Shown piece by piece: positions 42,938 to 51,899 of a stretch of 64,000 nt of DNA (position 1 is its first letter; every line of letters starts with the position of its first letter). The DNA lies in the NCBI GenBank assembly GCA_965279295.1, contig CBDIHQ010000010.1; one strand, written 5' to 3'. Origin of the DNA: Aquabacter sp965279295. GTDB taxonomy: Bacteria; Pseudomonadota; Alphaproteobacteria; Rhizobiales; Xanthobacteraceae. Both the position numbers and the translations under genes were made by a program. The notes beneath the pieces were generated by a model, which was not told the origin of the DNA, did no database searches, and worked only from the letters and a program-made list of their open reading frames with translations.

Positions 42938-43897
42938 ATGCACAAGATTGCGCTTGAAGAACACATTATAACGCGCGGCCTGGAAACCTACATGCGCGCG
43001 GCGATGCCGGCCGTATCAGCGGAAGGCGCGGATAAGCTGACCGCGGCGATGTATGATGTCGGTGAACAGCGGCTTGCGGCAATGGATGCTGCCGGTGTGG
43101 ACATAGCCGTGCTGTCCATTTCAGGTCCCGGCGTCCAGGCCGAACCGGATGCCGCCCTTGCGGTAAAGCTCGCGTGCGAGGCGAACGACGACCTCGCGGG
43201 AGAAATCCAGAAGCAGCCGGCACGGTATCGCGGCTTCGCCCACCTGCCGATGCAGGATGTGCCGGCGGCCATCGCCGAACTGGAGCGGTGCGTGAGCCAG
43301 CTTGGCTTTGTCGGTGCACTGGTGAACGGCCACACCAACGGCGTCTATCTCGACGATATCAAGTACGACCCCTTCTGGGAGCGGCTCCAGGCGCTGGATG
43401 CGCCGCTTTATATCCATCCAACGGATTCGTTCGTCCTGCCCTATGTCCTGGAAGGATGTCCGGAACTGCTGAAACCCACATGGGAGTGGAATTTCGAGAC
43501 CTCTTCCCACTTCCTGCGCCTGCTGTTTTCCGGCGTGTTCGACCGATTTCCCAAGCTGAAGATCATCCTGGGGCACATGGGCGAGACCATGCCCTACCAC
43601 CTGTGGCGCTTCGACAGTCGCGCCGCGCTGATCGAGGGAAAGCGGCCGCTGAAGGAGGCGCCGTCCTTCTATCTGAAGCGGAATATGTTCGTGACCACGT
43701 CCGGCCAGTTCGACAACGTGCCCCTGATCGCCGCGCTGTCGGCCCTCGGACACGACCAGGTGCTGTTCTCGGTCGATTACCCCTATGAGGATTCCGCCGT
43801 GGCGGGAAAATTCCTCGACGATGCCCCCCTCGACGATGAGACCCGGGCAAAGGTCGCGCGTCTCAACGCCATGAAGGTCATGAACATCAAGGCTTGA
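42938..43897 (+). CDS. amidohydrolase-fold decarboxylase (gamma-resorcylate decarboxylase-like)
   Basis: The 319-residue protein starts MHKIALEEH, as in 2,3-dihydroxybenzoate and gamma-resorcylate decarboxylases. Probable metal and catalytic residues are Glu7/His9, His160 (YIHPTD), His213 (LGHMGE) and Asp280 (SVDYPYED). Reversible decarboxylation of a hydroxybenzoate is the likeliest activity. Other ACMSD-family hydrolases are possible. It stands alone, divergent from the glycan operon, and ends at a strong hairpin. Confidence 0.87.
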   Translation: MHKIALEEHIITRGLETYMRAAMPAVSAEGADKLTAAMYDVGEQRLAAMDAAGVDIAVLSISGPGVQAEPDAALAVKLACEANDDLAGEIQKQPARYRGFAHLPMQDVPAAIAELERCVSQLGFVGALVNGHTNGVYLDDIKYDPFWERLQALDAPLYIHPTDSFVLPYVLEGCPELLKPTWEWNFETSSHFLRLLFSGVFDRFPKLKIILGHMGETMPYHLWRFDSRAALIEGKRPLKEAPSFYLKRNMFVTTSGQFDNVPLIAALSALGHDQVLFSVDYPYEDSAVAGKFLDDAPLDDETRAKVARLNAMKVMNIKA

Positions 43898-43913
43898 GGT
43901 TCGTGAACGGAGC

Positions 43914-43938
43914 GATGGCCGGCTCCGAGCCGGCCATC
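43914..43938. terminator. hairpin between convergent genes
   Basis: GATGGCCGGCTC (43914-43925) and GAGCCGGCCATC (43927-43938) are perfect 12-base arms around one base. The site lies between the amidohydrolase stop (43897) and the sulfatase stop (43946). There is no T run, so it may work poorly without Rho, but it would impede both convergent transcripts. Confidence 0.65.
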
Positions 43939-43945
43939 CTACAGA

Positions 43946-45739
43946 TCAGCCGCGCTGGCTGGCCGGCGGGAAGTACCATTTGCCGTTGCGGATCGGCAGG
44001 AAGCTGCCGTCGTCCACACCCACTTCCTGAGCGATGCGGCCGTTCAGCTTGGCGTTCATGGACATGATCAGGTCGCCGTTGGCCTTTGTGTCCATCGCGA
44101 GATTGTTAGTCTCGTCCGGGTCATTCTGAAGGTCGTAAAGCTCGAGATCGTTCTTCTTCGTCAATTCCTCGAAGGTCGTCGGCGTATTGAAAGCGATCGG
44201 TGCGAAATAGCGACTAAAGCGATAGCGCCCATCGAACGCGCTGCGGATATCGCAGCGGTTATTGAAGTTCGGGTCGTTCTTCTGAAGCTCGGTCAGCTTG
44301 CCGGCGAGGGGAATTTTCTTGTTGTCCATATAGACGTCGAAATGCACCGCCCATTTCGCATCCTGGTAGGACAGCATGTCGTAGCAGAACAGCGAAGCCG
44401 GGCGCAGCGTATCGGTGGCAGCCTTCGTGGGGTTGGTCATGAGCGGTGAGAAATCCCGCCCAGCCAGACCCTCACCCACCTTCTTCAGCGTCTCGGGGCT
44501 GGCACCGCTTAGCGCCAGGAGCGTGGGCGTCAGGTCCACCTGCGAGGTCACGGCGTTGCACTCCGTGCCGCCGGGATAGGCCGGGTGCACGATCATCAAG
44601 GGCAGATGGTTCTGCTGGCGGTAGGTGCAATTGCCCTTGCCGCGCATCTGGTGGTGGCCACCCAATTCGCCATGGTCGGCAGTGAACACGATGATGGTGT
44701 TCTGGTCCATGCCGTTGGCCTTGAGCGAATCCAGCACGCGCGAGACTTGCAGGTCGCAATCGCGGATGCAGTTGAAATAATAGTTCTGGAGCAGGCGCCA
44801 GCGGCGATCCTCGTCCGGCCATTGGCCGACAAGCGTGTCCATGACCTCCTGGTAGATCTGCTGCGCCTTCGGCCGGCCCGGGGCATTCCAGGCCTGGGTG
44901 CGGGTGTTCGGCAGGGGCACGTTGTCCCAGGTCGCCTTGTACAGATCGTTCCCGGGCGCGCGCGCGATGGGCATCGCGGTGTTCTTGCCCTGCACGGTCT
45001 GGCCCGGGAGATCCGAGTTTATGTACATGACGTCGTGGGGATTGACGAAATTCACGGCGAGGTACCAGGGCTTCCCCTGCTGTGCGAGTTCCTGGCCCTT
45101 GGTCCGGAACCAGCGGGTCACGAATGCCGTAGTGGTGTCGTCGTAATTGTATCCGCCCAGAGTGGTGTCATTGATGTCACCTACGCCGAAGAAATCGTCG
45201 AAACCATAGCTCTGAATGATCTTTCGATATTCCAGAAACGGAGCATCGATCGCCTCGCTCACCTGGTCCAGATTGACGCTGAGATGCCATTTACCCTGGT
45301 AGGAGGCATGATATCCCAGTTGCGCAATCCGGTGGCCGATGGTCTTTACATCGGTAGACATGTCTGCCTGCCAAAGGGAATTGGCGTTGTCGAAGATCCC
45401 CGTGTGCGGAATATGCATACCCGTGTAGAGGGTCGAACGGGCGGGCGAGCAGACGCAGGACGCGCCCTGATGGTTGTTGAAGGTGATGCCGTTCTTCTTG
45501 ATCCACTCCCGGCCGGGAACGGGGAACGGCCAGCTTTCAAAGAAGTGTTCCTGGTCAACCAAGATGAACAAAATATTGTATCCGCCTGGAGGCGCATCCG
45601 GTGCCTTTATCGGGGATGGCGGCGTGCTACTCTCAGCCTGGGCCAGCTTCGGCAGCAAGCTTGCGCCAAGTAAAGCGGCGCCGGAGGAAAAAAGATCGCG
45701 ACGAGATGGCACGGGGCCACTTTCGGTTTTTTTTGACAT
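43946..45739 (-). CDS. Tat-exported sulfatase
   Basis: The 597-residue protein begins with a twin-arginine signal (SRRDLFSSGAALLGASLL, residues 12-29, then LAQA). The alkaline-phosphatase-like sulfatase fold follows. The formylglycine site is C97-S-P-A-R101, metal ligands include VDQEH near 61-65, and FTADHGELGGHH lies further on. It would cleave sulfate esters in the periplasm. It needs a formylglycine-generating enzyme, which is not in this window. It is divergent from fixL, with a 128-base gap. Confidence 0.9.
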   Translation of the reverse strand: MSKKTESGPVPSRRDLFSSGAALLGASLLPKLAQAESSTPPSPIKAPDAPPGGYNILFILVDQEHFFESWPFPVPGREWIKKNGITFNNHQGASCVCSPARSTLYTGMHIPHTGIFDNANSLWQADMSTDVKTIGHRIAQLGYHASYQGKWHLSVNLDQVSEAIDAPFLEYRKIIQSYGFDDFFGVGDINDTTLGGYNYDDTTTAFVTRWFRTKGQELAQQGKPWYLAVNFVNPHDVMYINSDLPGQTVQGKNTAMPIARAPGNDLYKATWDNVPLPNTRTQAWNAPGRPKAQQIYQEVMDTLVGQWPDEDRRWRLLQNYYFNCIRDCDLQVSRVLDSLKANGMDQNTIIVFTADHGELGGHHQMRGKGNCTYRQQNHLPLMIVHPAYPGGTECNAVTSQVDLTPTLLALSGASPETLKKVGEGLAGRDFSPLMTNPTKAATDTLRPASLFCYDMLSYQDAKWAVHFDVYMDNKKIPLAGKLTELQKNDPNFNNRCDIRSAFDGRYRFSRYFAPIAFNTPTTFEELTKKNDLELYDLQNDPDETNNLAMDTKANGDLIMSMNAKLNGRIAQEVGVDDGSFLPIRNGKWYFPPASQRG

Positions 45740-45867
45740 CGACAGAAATTTCCCCCCGAGATTATTTTCGTAAGCGACTTTTACAGGTTACGACATCGTC
45801 TGCCAGCGCCTTTTGAGGCGGCATCTGTGGCGCTGCCTCTTGCGAAACGGGCAACTTTGCGCTTGGC

Positions 45868-47451
45868 ATGAACGGTTGCGGCATGCGCCGCGTGTCAGGA
45901 ACCCGCTTTCGCCCGATGCCGCACCCCCTCGACCATGGAACCGCCCCTAGCGCCGAGCACGATCTGCGCGAAACGCTGGACGATGCGGGCATCGGCATCT
46001 GGTCGATGGATCTTGCAACCGGCGGCGTCACCATGTCCGCCACCTGCGCCCGCCTGTTCGGGCTCGACGGGATCACGGTGACGGATTTCCCCAGCCTCCA
46101 GGCCATCGTGCATCCGGACGATCGGGCGGCGCGGGAGAACGCCGTCACCAACGCCCTGGCCGGCGGCGGGCGCTATGCCATCGAAATTCGTATCGTGAAG
46201 CCCGGAGGCGCCATCGGCTGGCTGCGCTCCCAAGGCCAGGTGCGCGCGGATGCCGAGGGGCGCGCGATCTGGATGCGTGGCGTGGTGTTCGGCATCGACG
46301 TCCAGAAAAGCGCCGAGGCGGAACTGCGCACCCGTGAGGAGCACCTGCGCTCGATCCTCGACACCGTCCCGGAGGCTATGGTGGTGATCGACGCCGCCGG
46401 GATCATGCGCTCGTTCAGCGCTACGGCCGAGCGCCTGTTCGGCTATACCGCGCAGGAGGCCATCGGCGAGAACGTCCGCATCCTCATGTCGCAACCGGAC
46501 CGCGGCCGCCATGACGGATACCTCGCGAATTATCATCGCACCGGGCAGAAGAACATCATCGGCAGGGGACGCATCGTCAACGGGCAGCGGCGCGACGGCT
46601 CGATCTTTCCAATGGAGCTGGCGGTGGGCGAGATGCGCTCCGCCGACCGGGTGTTCTTCACCGGCTTCATCACCGATCTCACCGAACGCCAGCAGACCCA
46701 GGCGCGACTTCAGGTGTTGCAGTCCGAACTGGTCCACGTCTCGCGCCTCACCGCCATGGGCGAGATGGCCTCGACCCTGGCGCACGAACTGAACCAGCCG
46801 CTGGCCGCCATCAACAACTACCTGAAAGGCTGCCGCCGCCTGCTAGACCAGGAAGACATCGCGGCACTGCCCCGTGTGAAGGAAGGGTTGGACAAGGCCT
46901 CCGAGCAGGCCGTGCGGGCCGGACAGATCATCCGCCGCCTGCGCAATTTCGTGTCGCGCGGGGAGACCGAGCGGCGCATCGAGCGCGTGTCGCAGTTGAT
47001 CGATGAAGCCAGCGCCCTGGCGATGGTCGGCGGGCGCGAAGCCGGCATCATCTCGCGCCTCGACATCGATCCCCGCATCTCCACGGTCATTGCGGACCGG
47101 GTGCAGGTGCAGCAGGTCCTCGTGAACCTGATCCGCAACGCCATGGACGCCATGCAGGCGTCCGAGCGCCGGGAAATCACCATTTCGGCCCGGCCGAGCG
47201 CCGATAGCATGGTGGAAATCGCTGTTTCCGACACCGGTCCGGGCCTCGCGGTCGAGATCGCCGACCGCCTGTTCCAGCCGTTTGTGACCACAAAGGAGAC
47301 CGGAATGGGGGTCGGGCTGTCCATCAGCCGCACCATCATCGAGGCCCATGGGGGCAAGCTGTGGGTTGAGCCCAGTGCCGGCGGCGGGGCATGCTTCCGC
47401 CTGACACTTCCCGCAGGAGAGGGCGACGAGCCGCGCAATGCCGGACACTGA
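45868..47451 (+). CDS. fixL: oxygen-sensing histidine kinase FixL
   Basis: The 527-residue soluble kinase has two PAS domains (about 35-150 and 155-275) and a HisKA/HATPase core. The second PAS carries the haem site: proximal His215 in RHDGYL, and Arg235 exactly 20 residues later in IIGRGR, as in Bradyrhizobium FixL. The phospho-acceptor is His306 (STLAHELNQPLAA). Without membrane helices it would sense O2 in the cytoplasm and phosphorylate FixJ when O2 is low. ATG 45868 lacks a clear ribosome-binding site; 45883 and 45916 are alternatives. fixJ overlaps its end by 14 bases. Confidence 0.93.
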   Translation: MNGCGMRRVSGTRFRPMPHPLDHGTAPSAEHDLRETLDDAGIGIWSMDLATGGVTMSATCARLFGLDGITVTDFPSLQAIVHPDDRAARENAVTNALAGGGRYAIEIRIVKPGGAIGWLRSQGQVRADAEGRAIWMRGVVFGIDVQKSAEAELRTREEHLRSILDTVPEAMVVIDAAGIMRSFSATAERLFGYTAQEAIGENVRILMSQPDRGRHDGYLANYHRTGQKNIIGRGRIVNGQRRDGSIFPMELAVGEMRSADRVFFTGFITDLTERQQTQARLQVLQSELVHVSRLTAMGEMASTLAHELNQPLAAINNYLKGCRRLLDQEDIAALPRVKEGLDKASEQAVRAGQIIRRLRNFVSRGETERRIERVSQLIDEASALAMVGGREAGIISRLDIDPRISTVIADRVQVQQVLVNLIRNAMDAMQASERREITISARPSADSMVEIAVSDTGPGLAVEIADRLFQPFVTTKETGMGVGLSISRTIIEAHGGKLWVEPSAGGGACFRLTLPAGEGDEPRNAGH

Positions 47452-48049
47452 ACTGATCCACGTGGTGGACGATGATGATGCCATGCGGGAATCGCTGGCC
47501 TTTCTCCTCGGCTCGTCCGGCTTTTCCGTCCGCCTGCACGACGGCGCCGAGAGCTTCCTCGCCGCCCTGCCCGCGCTGCCCTCGGGCTGCATCCTCAGCG
47601 ACATCCGCATGCCGGTCATCGACGGCATGGAATTGCTGCGCCGGGTGAAGGCCAGCGGGCGCGGGCTTCCTGTGGTGCTCATGACCGGCCATGGCGACGT
47701 GCCGCTGGCGGTGGAGGCCATGAAACTCGGGGCGGCGGACTTCATCGAGAAGCCGTTCGACGATGAAGCGCTGATCAGCGCCCTGCGCCTCGCCGGCGCA
47801 CGGGCCCTGGACAATGAACGCACCAGCGCGGCGCAGGAGGCGTTCGCGCGCCGCCTCGCCACCCTCAGCCAGCGCGAGCGGCAGGTGTTCGAGCGCCTGG
47901 TGGCGGGAGACGCCAACAAGGTGATCGCCCGCACCCTCGACATCTCGCCGCGCACTGTCGAGGTCTACCGTGCAAACGTGATGAGCAAGCTCCAGGCCTC
48001 GAGCCTCTCCGATCTAGTGCGCAGCGCGGTGCGTGCCGGGATCGCCTGA
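47438..48049 (+). CDS. fixJ: response regulator FixJ
   Basis: The 203-residue regulator has a receiver domain (about 5-120) with acidic residues VVDDDD, phospho-acceptor Asp55 (LSDIRMP), and the conserved Lys in FIEKPF. A LuxR-type helix-turn-helix follows (about 138-203: LSQRERQVFERLVAGDANKVIARTLDISPRTVEVYRANVMSKL). Phosphorylated FixJ activates fixK and, in diazotrophs, nifA. It overlaps fixL, so the two are co-translated. Confidence 0.95.
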   Translation: MPDTELIHVVDDDDAMRESLAFLLGSSGFSVRLHDGAESFLAALPALPSGCILSDIRMPVIDGMELLRRVKASGRGLPVVLMTGHGDVPLAVEAMKLGAADFIEKPFDDEALISALRLAGARALDNERTSAAQEAFARRLATLSQRERQVFERLVAGDANKVIARTLDISPRTVEVYRANVMSKLQASSLSDLVRSAVRAGIA

Positions 48050-48077
48050 AGGCGCAAGGTTCCATCAACGCGGCGGA

Positions 48078-48091
48078 TTGATCCGCCTCAA
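48078..48091. promoter_or_regulatory. near-consensus FNR/FixK box
   Basis: TTGAT-CCGC-CTCAA differs from the FixK/FNR consensus (TTGAT-N4-ATCAA) at one position. Its centre lies about 72 bases upstream of the start of the stand-alone receiver gene, in the gap after fixJ. A promoter using it would let FixK control that receiver gene. Confidence 0.55.
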
Positions 48092-48156
48092 ATCGGCGGC
48101 GGCCGCGCAGTGCTTTGATAGGGGTGGACCGAAGGCGGTTCGCGTGGAGACCGCCC

Positions 48157-48528
48157 TTGCCCATCATCATCGTGGACGACGACCCCGGTGCCCTGAACTC
48201 GCTTCGGTTCCTGCTGGAGAGCGAGGGCTATGTGGTCCAGGCGTACCAGGATGGCCCGGACCTTCTGGCGGCGCTGCCCCTCGACCCGCCGGCCTGCCTC
48301 ATCATCGACTTCAAGATGCCGGTGATGGACGGCATCGACGTGTTCCTCCGGCTGCGCGAGCTGAGTGTGACTGCCCCCGTCATTCTGGTGACGGGCCATC
48401 CCGATCCGAAGATCGCGATGCGCGCCATGGACGCCGGCCTCGACCTGATCGAGAAGCCGCTTTCGCAGGACATGCTGCTGAATGCCGTGCGCGCCGCCCG
48501 CGCCGGAGTCCTACGTATTTCCCCTTAG
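48157..48528 (+). CDS. stand-alone receiver-domain protein in the fix locus
   Basis: The product of about 123 residues is a receiver only: IIIVDDDPG, phospho-acceptor Asp51 (IIDFKMPVMDG), and Lys in LIEKPL. It has no output domain. It resembles the receiver of FixJ-type regulators. I start it at TTG 48157, where GGAGA sits 6 bases upstream; an upstream TTG (48115) has no such site. A plausible role is as a phosphate sink or competitor for FixL, but this is not shown. It lies between fixJ and fixK, with an FNR-like box just upstream. Confidence 0.82.
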   Translation: MPIIIVDDDPGALNSLRFLLESEGYVVQAYQDGPDLLAALPLDPPACLIIDFKMPVMDGIDVFLRLRELSVTAPVILVTGHPDPKIAMRAMDAGLDLIEKPLSQDMLLNAVRAARAGVLRISP

Positions 48529-48543
48529 GGGCTTCCCCTTAAG
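48512..48543. promoter_or_regulatory. candidate FixJ-type control region upstream of fixK
   Basis: TACGTA (48512-48517) is followed by TTTCCCCTTAGGGG, then a second TTCCCCTTAAG. The TACGTA plus tandem CCCTTA arrangement recalls FixJ sites of rhizobial fixK promoters. It overlaps the end of the receiver gene and lies about 75-107 bases before the fixK start. The resemblance is from memory and needs a matrix search. Confidence 0.45.
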
Positions 48544-48618
48544 CGATCAGCACGACATTCCCGATCGGCTCACCACTGCTAGCGTCTGCGTTGAGAGTTC
48601 AACGAGGAGCCGGCAGTG

Positions 48619-49305
48619 ATGAGACACGAAGTGCTGAACATTGCACGCCATCTCCCCCCGCCCGCCGGCATCCCCCATGGCGCGCCCGAGACGCTGCTGT
48701 TCGCGGGTTGCCTGGAACTGGTCGGCGCCTCCTTCTCCTATCGGCGCGAGGAAGAAATCTTCGGCGAGGGTGAGGATGCGGACTTCGTGTACCGGGTGGT
48801 GCGCGGAGCGGTGCGGACCTGCAAAGTACTCAGCGACGGTCGGCGCCAGATCGACGCGTTCCATCTTCCCGGCGATCTGTTTGGGTTCGAGCCCGACACA
48901 AAGCACCGCCTCACCGCCGAAGCGGTGGCGGACACGGTGGTTCTCCTGTTCCGGCGTCGGCAGATCGACGAGGTGGCAAGCCGCGACGTGCAGGCCGCCT
49001 GCAAGCTCTGGGACATGACCCTTCGCAGCCTCGGCCATGCCCAGGATCATATGATCCTGCTGGGCCGCCGCACCGCCCTTGAGCGGGTCGCGGCCTTCCT
49101 GCTGCAATTGGATGCCCGGCTCGGCGGCACCGGCAGCCTCGATCTGGCGATGCCCCGGCGGGACATGGCGGACTATCTCGGCCTGACGCTGGAAACCGTC
49201 TCCCGCGCCCTGTCTCAGCTTCAGAGCGAAGGCGTCATCCGCCTGTGCGGCGCGCGCAAGGTGACCATGGACAAGCGCCGGATGCACACCGTCGTCGAGG
49301 ACTGA
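48619..49305 (+). CDS. fixK: Crp/Fnr-family regulator FixK
   Basis: The 228-residue protein has a cyclic-nucleotide-binding-like beta barrel (about 25-130) and a Crp helix-turn-helix (about 170-205: MPRRDMADYLGLTLETVSRALSQLQSEGVI). It lacks the N-terminal cysteine cluster of FNR/FnrN, so it would not sense O2 itself, matching FixK rather than FnrN. Its expression should come from FixJ-phosphate. GAGGA precedes the start; GTG at 48616 is one codon earlier. It is the last gene of the fix block. Confidence 0.9.
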   Translation: MRHEVLNIARHLPPPAGIPHGAPETLLFAGCLELVGASFSYRREEEIFGEGEDADFVYRVVRGAVRTCKVLSDGRRQIDAFHLPGDLFGFEPDTKHRLTAEAVADTVVLLFRRRQIDEVASRDVQAACKLWDMTLRSLGHAQDHMILLGRRTALERVAAFLLQLDARLGGTGSLDLAMPRRDMADYLGLTLETVSRALSQLQSEGVIRLCGARKVTMDKRRMHTVVED

Positions 49306-49329
49306 GGAGGGTGGAGCGTTTCGGTCATC

Positions 49330-50544
49330 TCAGCCGCCTGCGGTTTCCCGGGACCTGGTGATGCCCAGCGCCGGCAGGGCGCCAAGCAGCACGATGACGC
49401 CGCTTGCGGCCAGGAAAAGGCCGGTGGGGAATTCAGACAACAGCCGCGTCAGCAGGCCCGATATGAAGACGCAGACCGCGACGCTGGCGCTGGAGAGGCC
49501 GAGAATCCAGCCCCGCTCCGTCTCCTCCACCAGGCTTGATGCGGCGGTGAGCAGGGACACATAGGCAAACACGTTGAAGATGCAGATGGCGCAAGCCAGG
49601 GCGATCTGCACCGGTGCGCTCACCGGCAGGGCGGTGAACAGCAGCAAGCCGCCGCACATCACGGTGCCGAACACCGCGATAGCACGCTCATGCTTAAGCC
49701 ACCGCGACACCGGGCCGTAAGCCACCGCCGAGCCGAGCATGAAGCCAACGCCCATGGCCACCGAGAACAGGCCCACCTCGGCGGTGCTGAAGCCGTAGTC
49801 GCGCTGCATCACCACCAAGATGAAGGTGTAGTAGATCAGGAAGCCCAGCTGGAACAGGAAGAAGGACGCCAGCGGCGCAAGCACGCGCGGCCGGTCCTTC
49901 AGGCGCGCGAACAGCAGAAACGGCTGGCGCCAGTCGAAATGGAACGCTCGCCGTGGCGTTTCCTCACCGAAGCGGGCACGCGCCAGCATCATCGCATTGG
50001 CGGCGCACAGCACCAGGGCAAACGCCAGGGGCAGGCGGAAATCGTAATGGCCGAGAACGCCGCCGATGGCCGGACCGGCCATCAAGCCCACGGTATTCAC
50101 CACCGTCACCTGCGCCATGGCATCGCCCCGCGCCTCGGGGGAGACCGCATCCACCATGCTGGCCTGGGCGATGGGAGACGTGCCGGACATCAGCCCCGCC
50201 ACCAGCCGCCCAAGGAAGAACAGCCAGAGATGCCCGACTTCCAGCGACAGCCACATGAGCCCATAGGCGGCGGCCAGCCCGGCCATGCACACCATTAAGG
50301 TGCGGCGGCGGCCGAGCGCGTCCGAGAGATCCCCCAGCAGCGAGCAGCCGAAGAACGCGCCGATCGGAAACAGGGCAAAGGCTAGCGACATGAGCGTATC
50401 GCGATTGGCATCCGTTATTGCCCCGCCAAGGCCGGGCGCGCCGAACAAGCCGACGATCAGCGGGTACATGAGCCCGAACGACAGGATGTCGAGAAACACC
50501 GCGAGGAACAGCGCCGCGTGGGTGCGAAACAGCGACAGCTTCAT
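49330..50544 (-). CDS. MFS transporter (TetA-like)
   Basis: The 404-residue protein has 12 membrane helices. The motif-A loop between helices 2 and 3 reads LGDLSDALGRRRTLMV, as in drug-efflux and sugar-efflux MFS proteins of the TetA group. The substrate is unknown. I start it at MKLSLF (50544); a GTG at 50556 is possible and neither has a good ribosome-binding site. It is convergent with fixK, 25 bases away, with no obvious terminator. Confidence 0.83.
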   Translation of the reverse strand: MKLSLFRTHAALFLAVFLDILSFGLMYPLIVGLFGAPGLGGAITDANRDTLMSLAFALFPIGAFFGCSLLGDLSDALGRRRTLMVCMAGLAAAYGLMWLSLEVGHLWLFFLGRLVAGLMSGTSPIAQASMVDAVSPEARGDAMAQVTVVNTVGLMAGPAIGGVLGHYDFRLPLAFALVLCAANAMMLARARFGEETPRRAFHFDWRQPFLLFARLKDRPRVLAPLASFFLFQLGFLIYYTFILVVMQRDYGFSTAEVGLFSVAMGVGFMLGSAVAYGPVSRWLKHERAIAVFGTVMCGGLLLFTALPVSAPVQIALACAICIFNVFAYVSLLTAASSLVEETERGWILGLSSASVAVCVFISGLLTRLLSEFPTGLFLAASGVIVLLGALPALGITRSRETAGG

Positions 50545-50632
50545 GAGGAGATCCACGGTTGCCGAAGGTCAGGCCGCGCGACATCTCCCTTTAGCGCCGA
50601 TCTTACCCCTATGGAAAGTGGCGGCGGCGCTG

Positions 50633-51898
50633 TCAGCCCAGAGCTTTCGCGAACACATCAGGGGGGCCCATCTGACCGCCCTTTAAGATGATATCGAGGC
50701 CATCGAGCCGGGTGTCCGCACTGTGTGCCCGGCATAGCGGCGCGCCGGCCACGAACGGCGCGCGATAGGACAGGCCCCAAATATCCAGCGACTTCACGGC
50801 GAGCGTCGAGGTATCCCCGCCGGCCACCACCAGCCGGGACACCTCCGCCTGATCCATGATCGCGCGCAGCAGGCGCCCGGTGGCCGACGCAACCGCCGCC
50901 GTGTCTTCCGGCACGCCCTCGGGCGGATCGGTGACCAGCATGGTATCGCCTTGCGCGAGATGGGCCTGCGCCTGCACGCGCAGGCTCTCCGCGTAGCCGG
51001 CATCTTCGATCAGCCGGCGGGTATCGATATGGAGTTGCACGAAGCCTGAGGCCGCTTCGACCTGGGCACGGGTTACGGGCGAAAGGCTGCCGACGAGAAC
51101 AAGCACCGAGCCCGGCCGGCGCTGCGATGCCGCCGGGGCGCTTGTCGTCGTGGAAGCGCTCCACATTTGCGCGACGCTGCTGGGGCCAATCACCAGCATC
51201 GGCCCATCGTGTGCCGCCGCGCGGATCAGGTCGCCGATAACGCGGAGATCTGACGCACGGGACACATCGAACAGCACCGCCTCGGGGCGCTGCTCCATGG
51301 CGTAGGCCAGCGCCGAGGAAGCCTCGGCACCGTCGAGCGCGCGGTAATCCACCAGGGCGACGGCTCCAAGCCCCTGCCTGGCCAAATGCAGGCGCAGATC
51401 GGCTTCGTCCATAGGCGTCACCGGATGCACGCTCATGGTCGGGTGCCGGTCGATCCGGTGCACAGAGCCGCCGCGGCCTGCGGCCGCGAAGAGATTTCCG
51501 AACAGGCAGTAGCGGCCGAGATTGGGCTGGCCGCCGATGATCGGCAGAAGCGGATTGGGAAAATGCGGCCGCAGGGCCCGCACGGCTGCGCCGATGTTGC
51601 CCACATGCGGGGCGCTGTCGAAGGTCGAGCAGCATTTGTAATGGAGGATTTCGACCCCAAGCCCGGCGAAAAAGCGCCCGGCGGGCTCGAGTTCGGCGGC
51701 CGTCGCCTCCGGCGCCATGGCGCGCGTCGCCCCGGCGATGCCCACCGCGTCCAGCGGGTCGGCAGCGGCCAATTGCTCCGGCGTGGGCAATGCGAGGAAC
51801 AGCAGCGCCTTCAGCCCCTGCTCCGCGAGCGTGGCGAGCGTGTCGGTGGCGCCGGTGAAATCATCGCCATACCAGCCGTATCGCGGAGCGGCCGACAC
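50633..51898 (-). CDS. four-carbon acid sugar kinase family protein (DUF1537), OiaK/OtnK-like
   Basis: The 421-residue kinase has the two-domain DUF1537 fold: GWYGDDFTGATDTLATLAEQG at the N-terminus (acid-sugar binding), LVIGPSSVAQ in the middle, and the ATP-binding LVVAGGDTSTLAVKSL with LKGGQMG at the C-terminus. It phosphorylates a sugar acid. Its start is a GTG one base after the stop of the RuBisCO-like gene (TGA-C-GTG), so the two proteins are coupled. In the D-apiose pathway the OiaK kinase works with the RuBisCO-like OiaX; the pairing here suggests that or a close variant. Confidence 0.87.
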   Translation of the reverse strand: MSAAPRYGWYGDDFTGATDTLATLAEQGLKALLFLALPTPEQLAAADPLDAVGIAGATRAMAPEATAAELEPAGRFFAGLGVEILHYKCCSTFDSAPHVGNIGAAVRALRPHFPNPLLPIIGGQPNLGRYCLFGNLFAAAGRGGSVHRIDRHPTMSVHPVTPMDEADLRLHLARQGLGAVALVDYRALDGAEASSALAYAMEQRPEAVLFDVSRASDLRVIGDLIRAAAHDGPMLVIGPSSVAQMWSASTTTSAPAASQRRPGSVLVLVGSLSPVTRAQVEAASGFVQLHIDTRRLIEDAGYAESLRVQAQAHLAQGDTMLVTDPPEGVPEDTAAVASATGRLLRAIMDQAEVSRLVVAGGDTSTLAVKSLDIWGLSYRAPFVAGAPLCRAHSADTRLDGLDIILKGGQMGPPDVFAKALG

Positions 51899-51899
51899 G

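Noticed and set aside
48115..48156. earlier TTG start for the stand-alone receiver
   Set aside because: The extra 14 residues lack receiver character and no ribosome-binding site precedes that TTG; GGAGA precedes the TTG at 48157.
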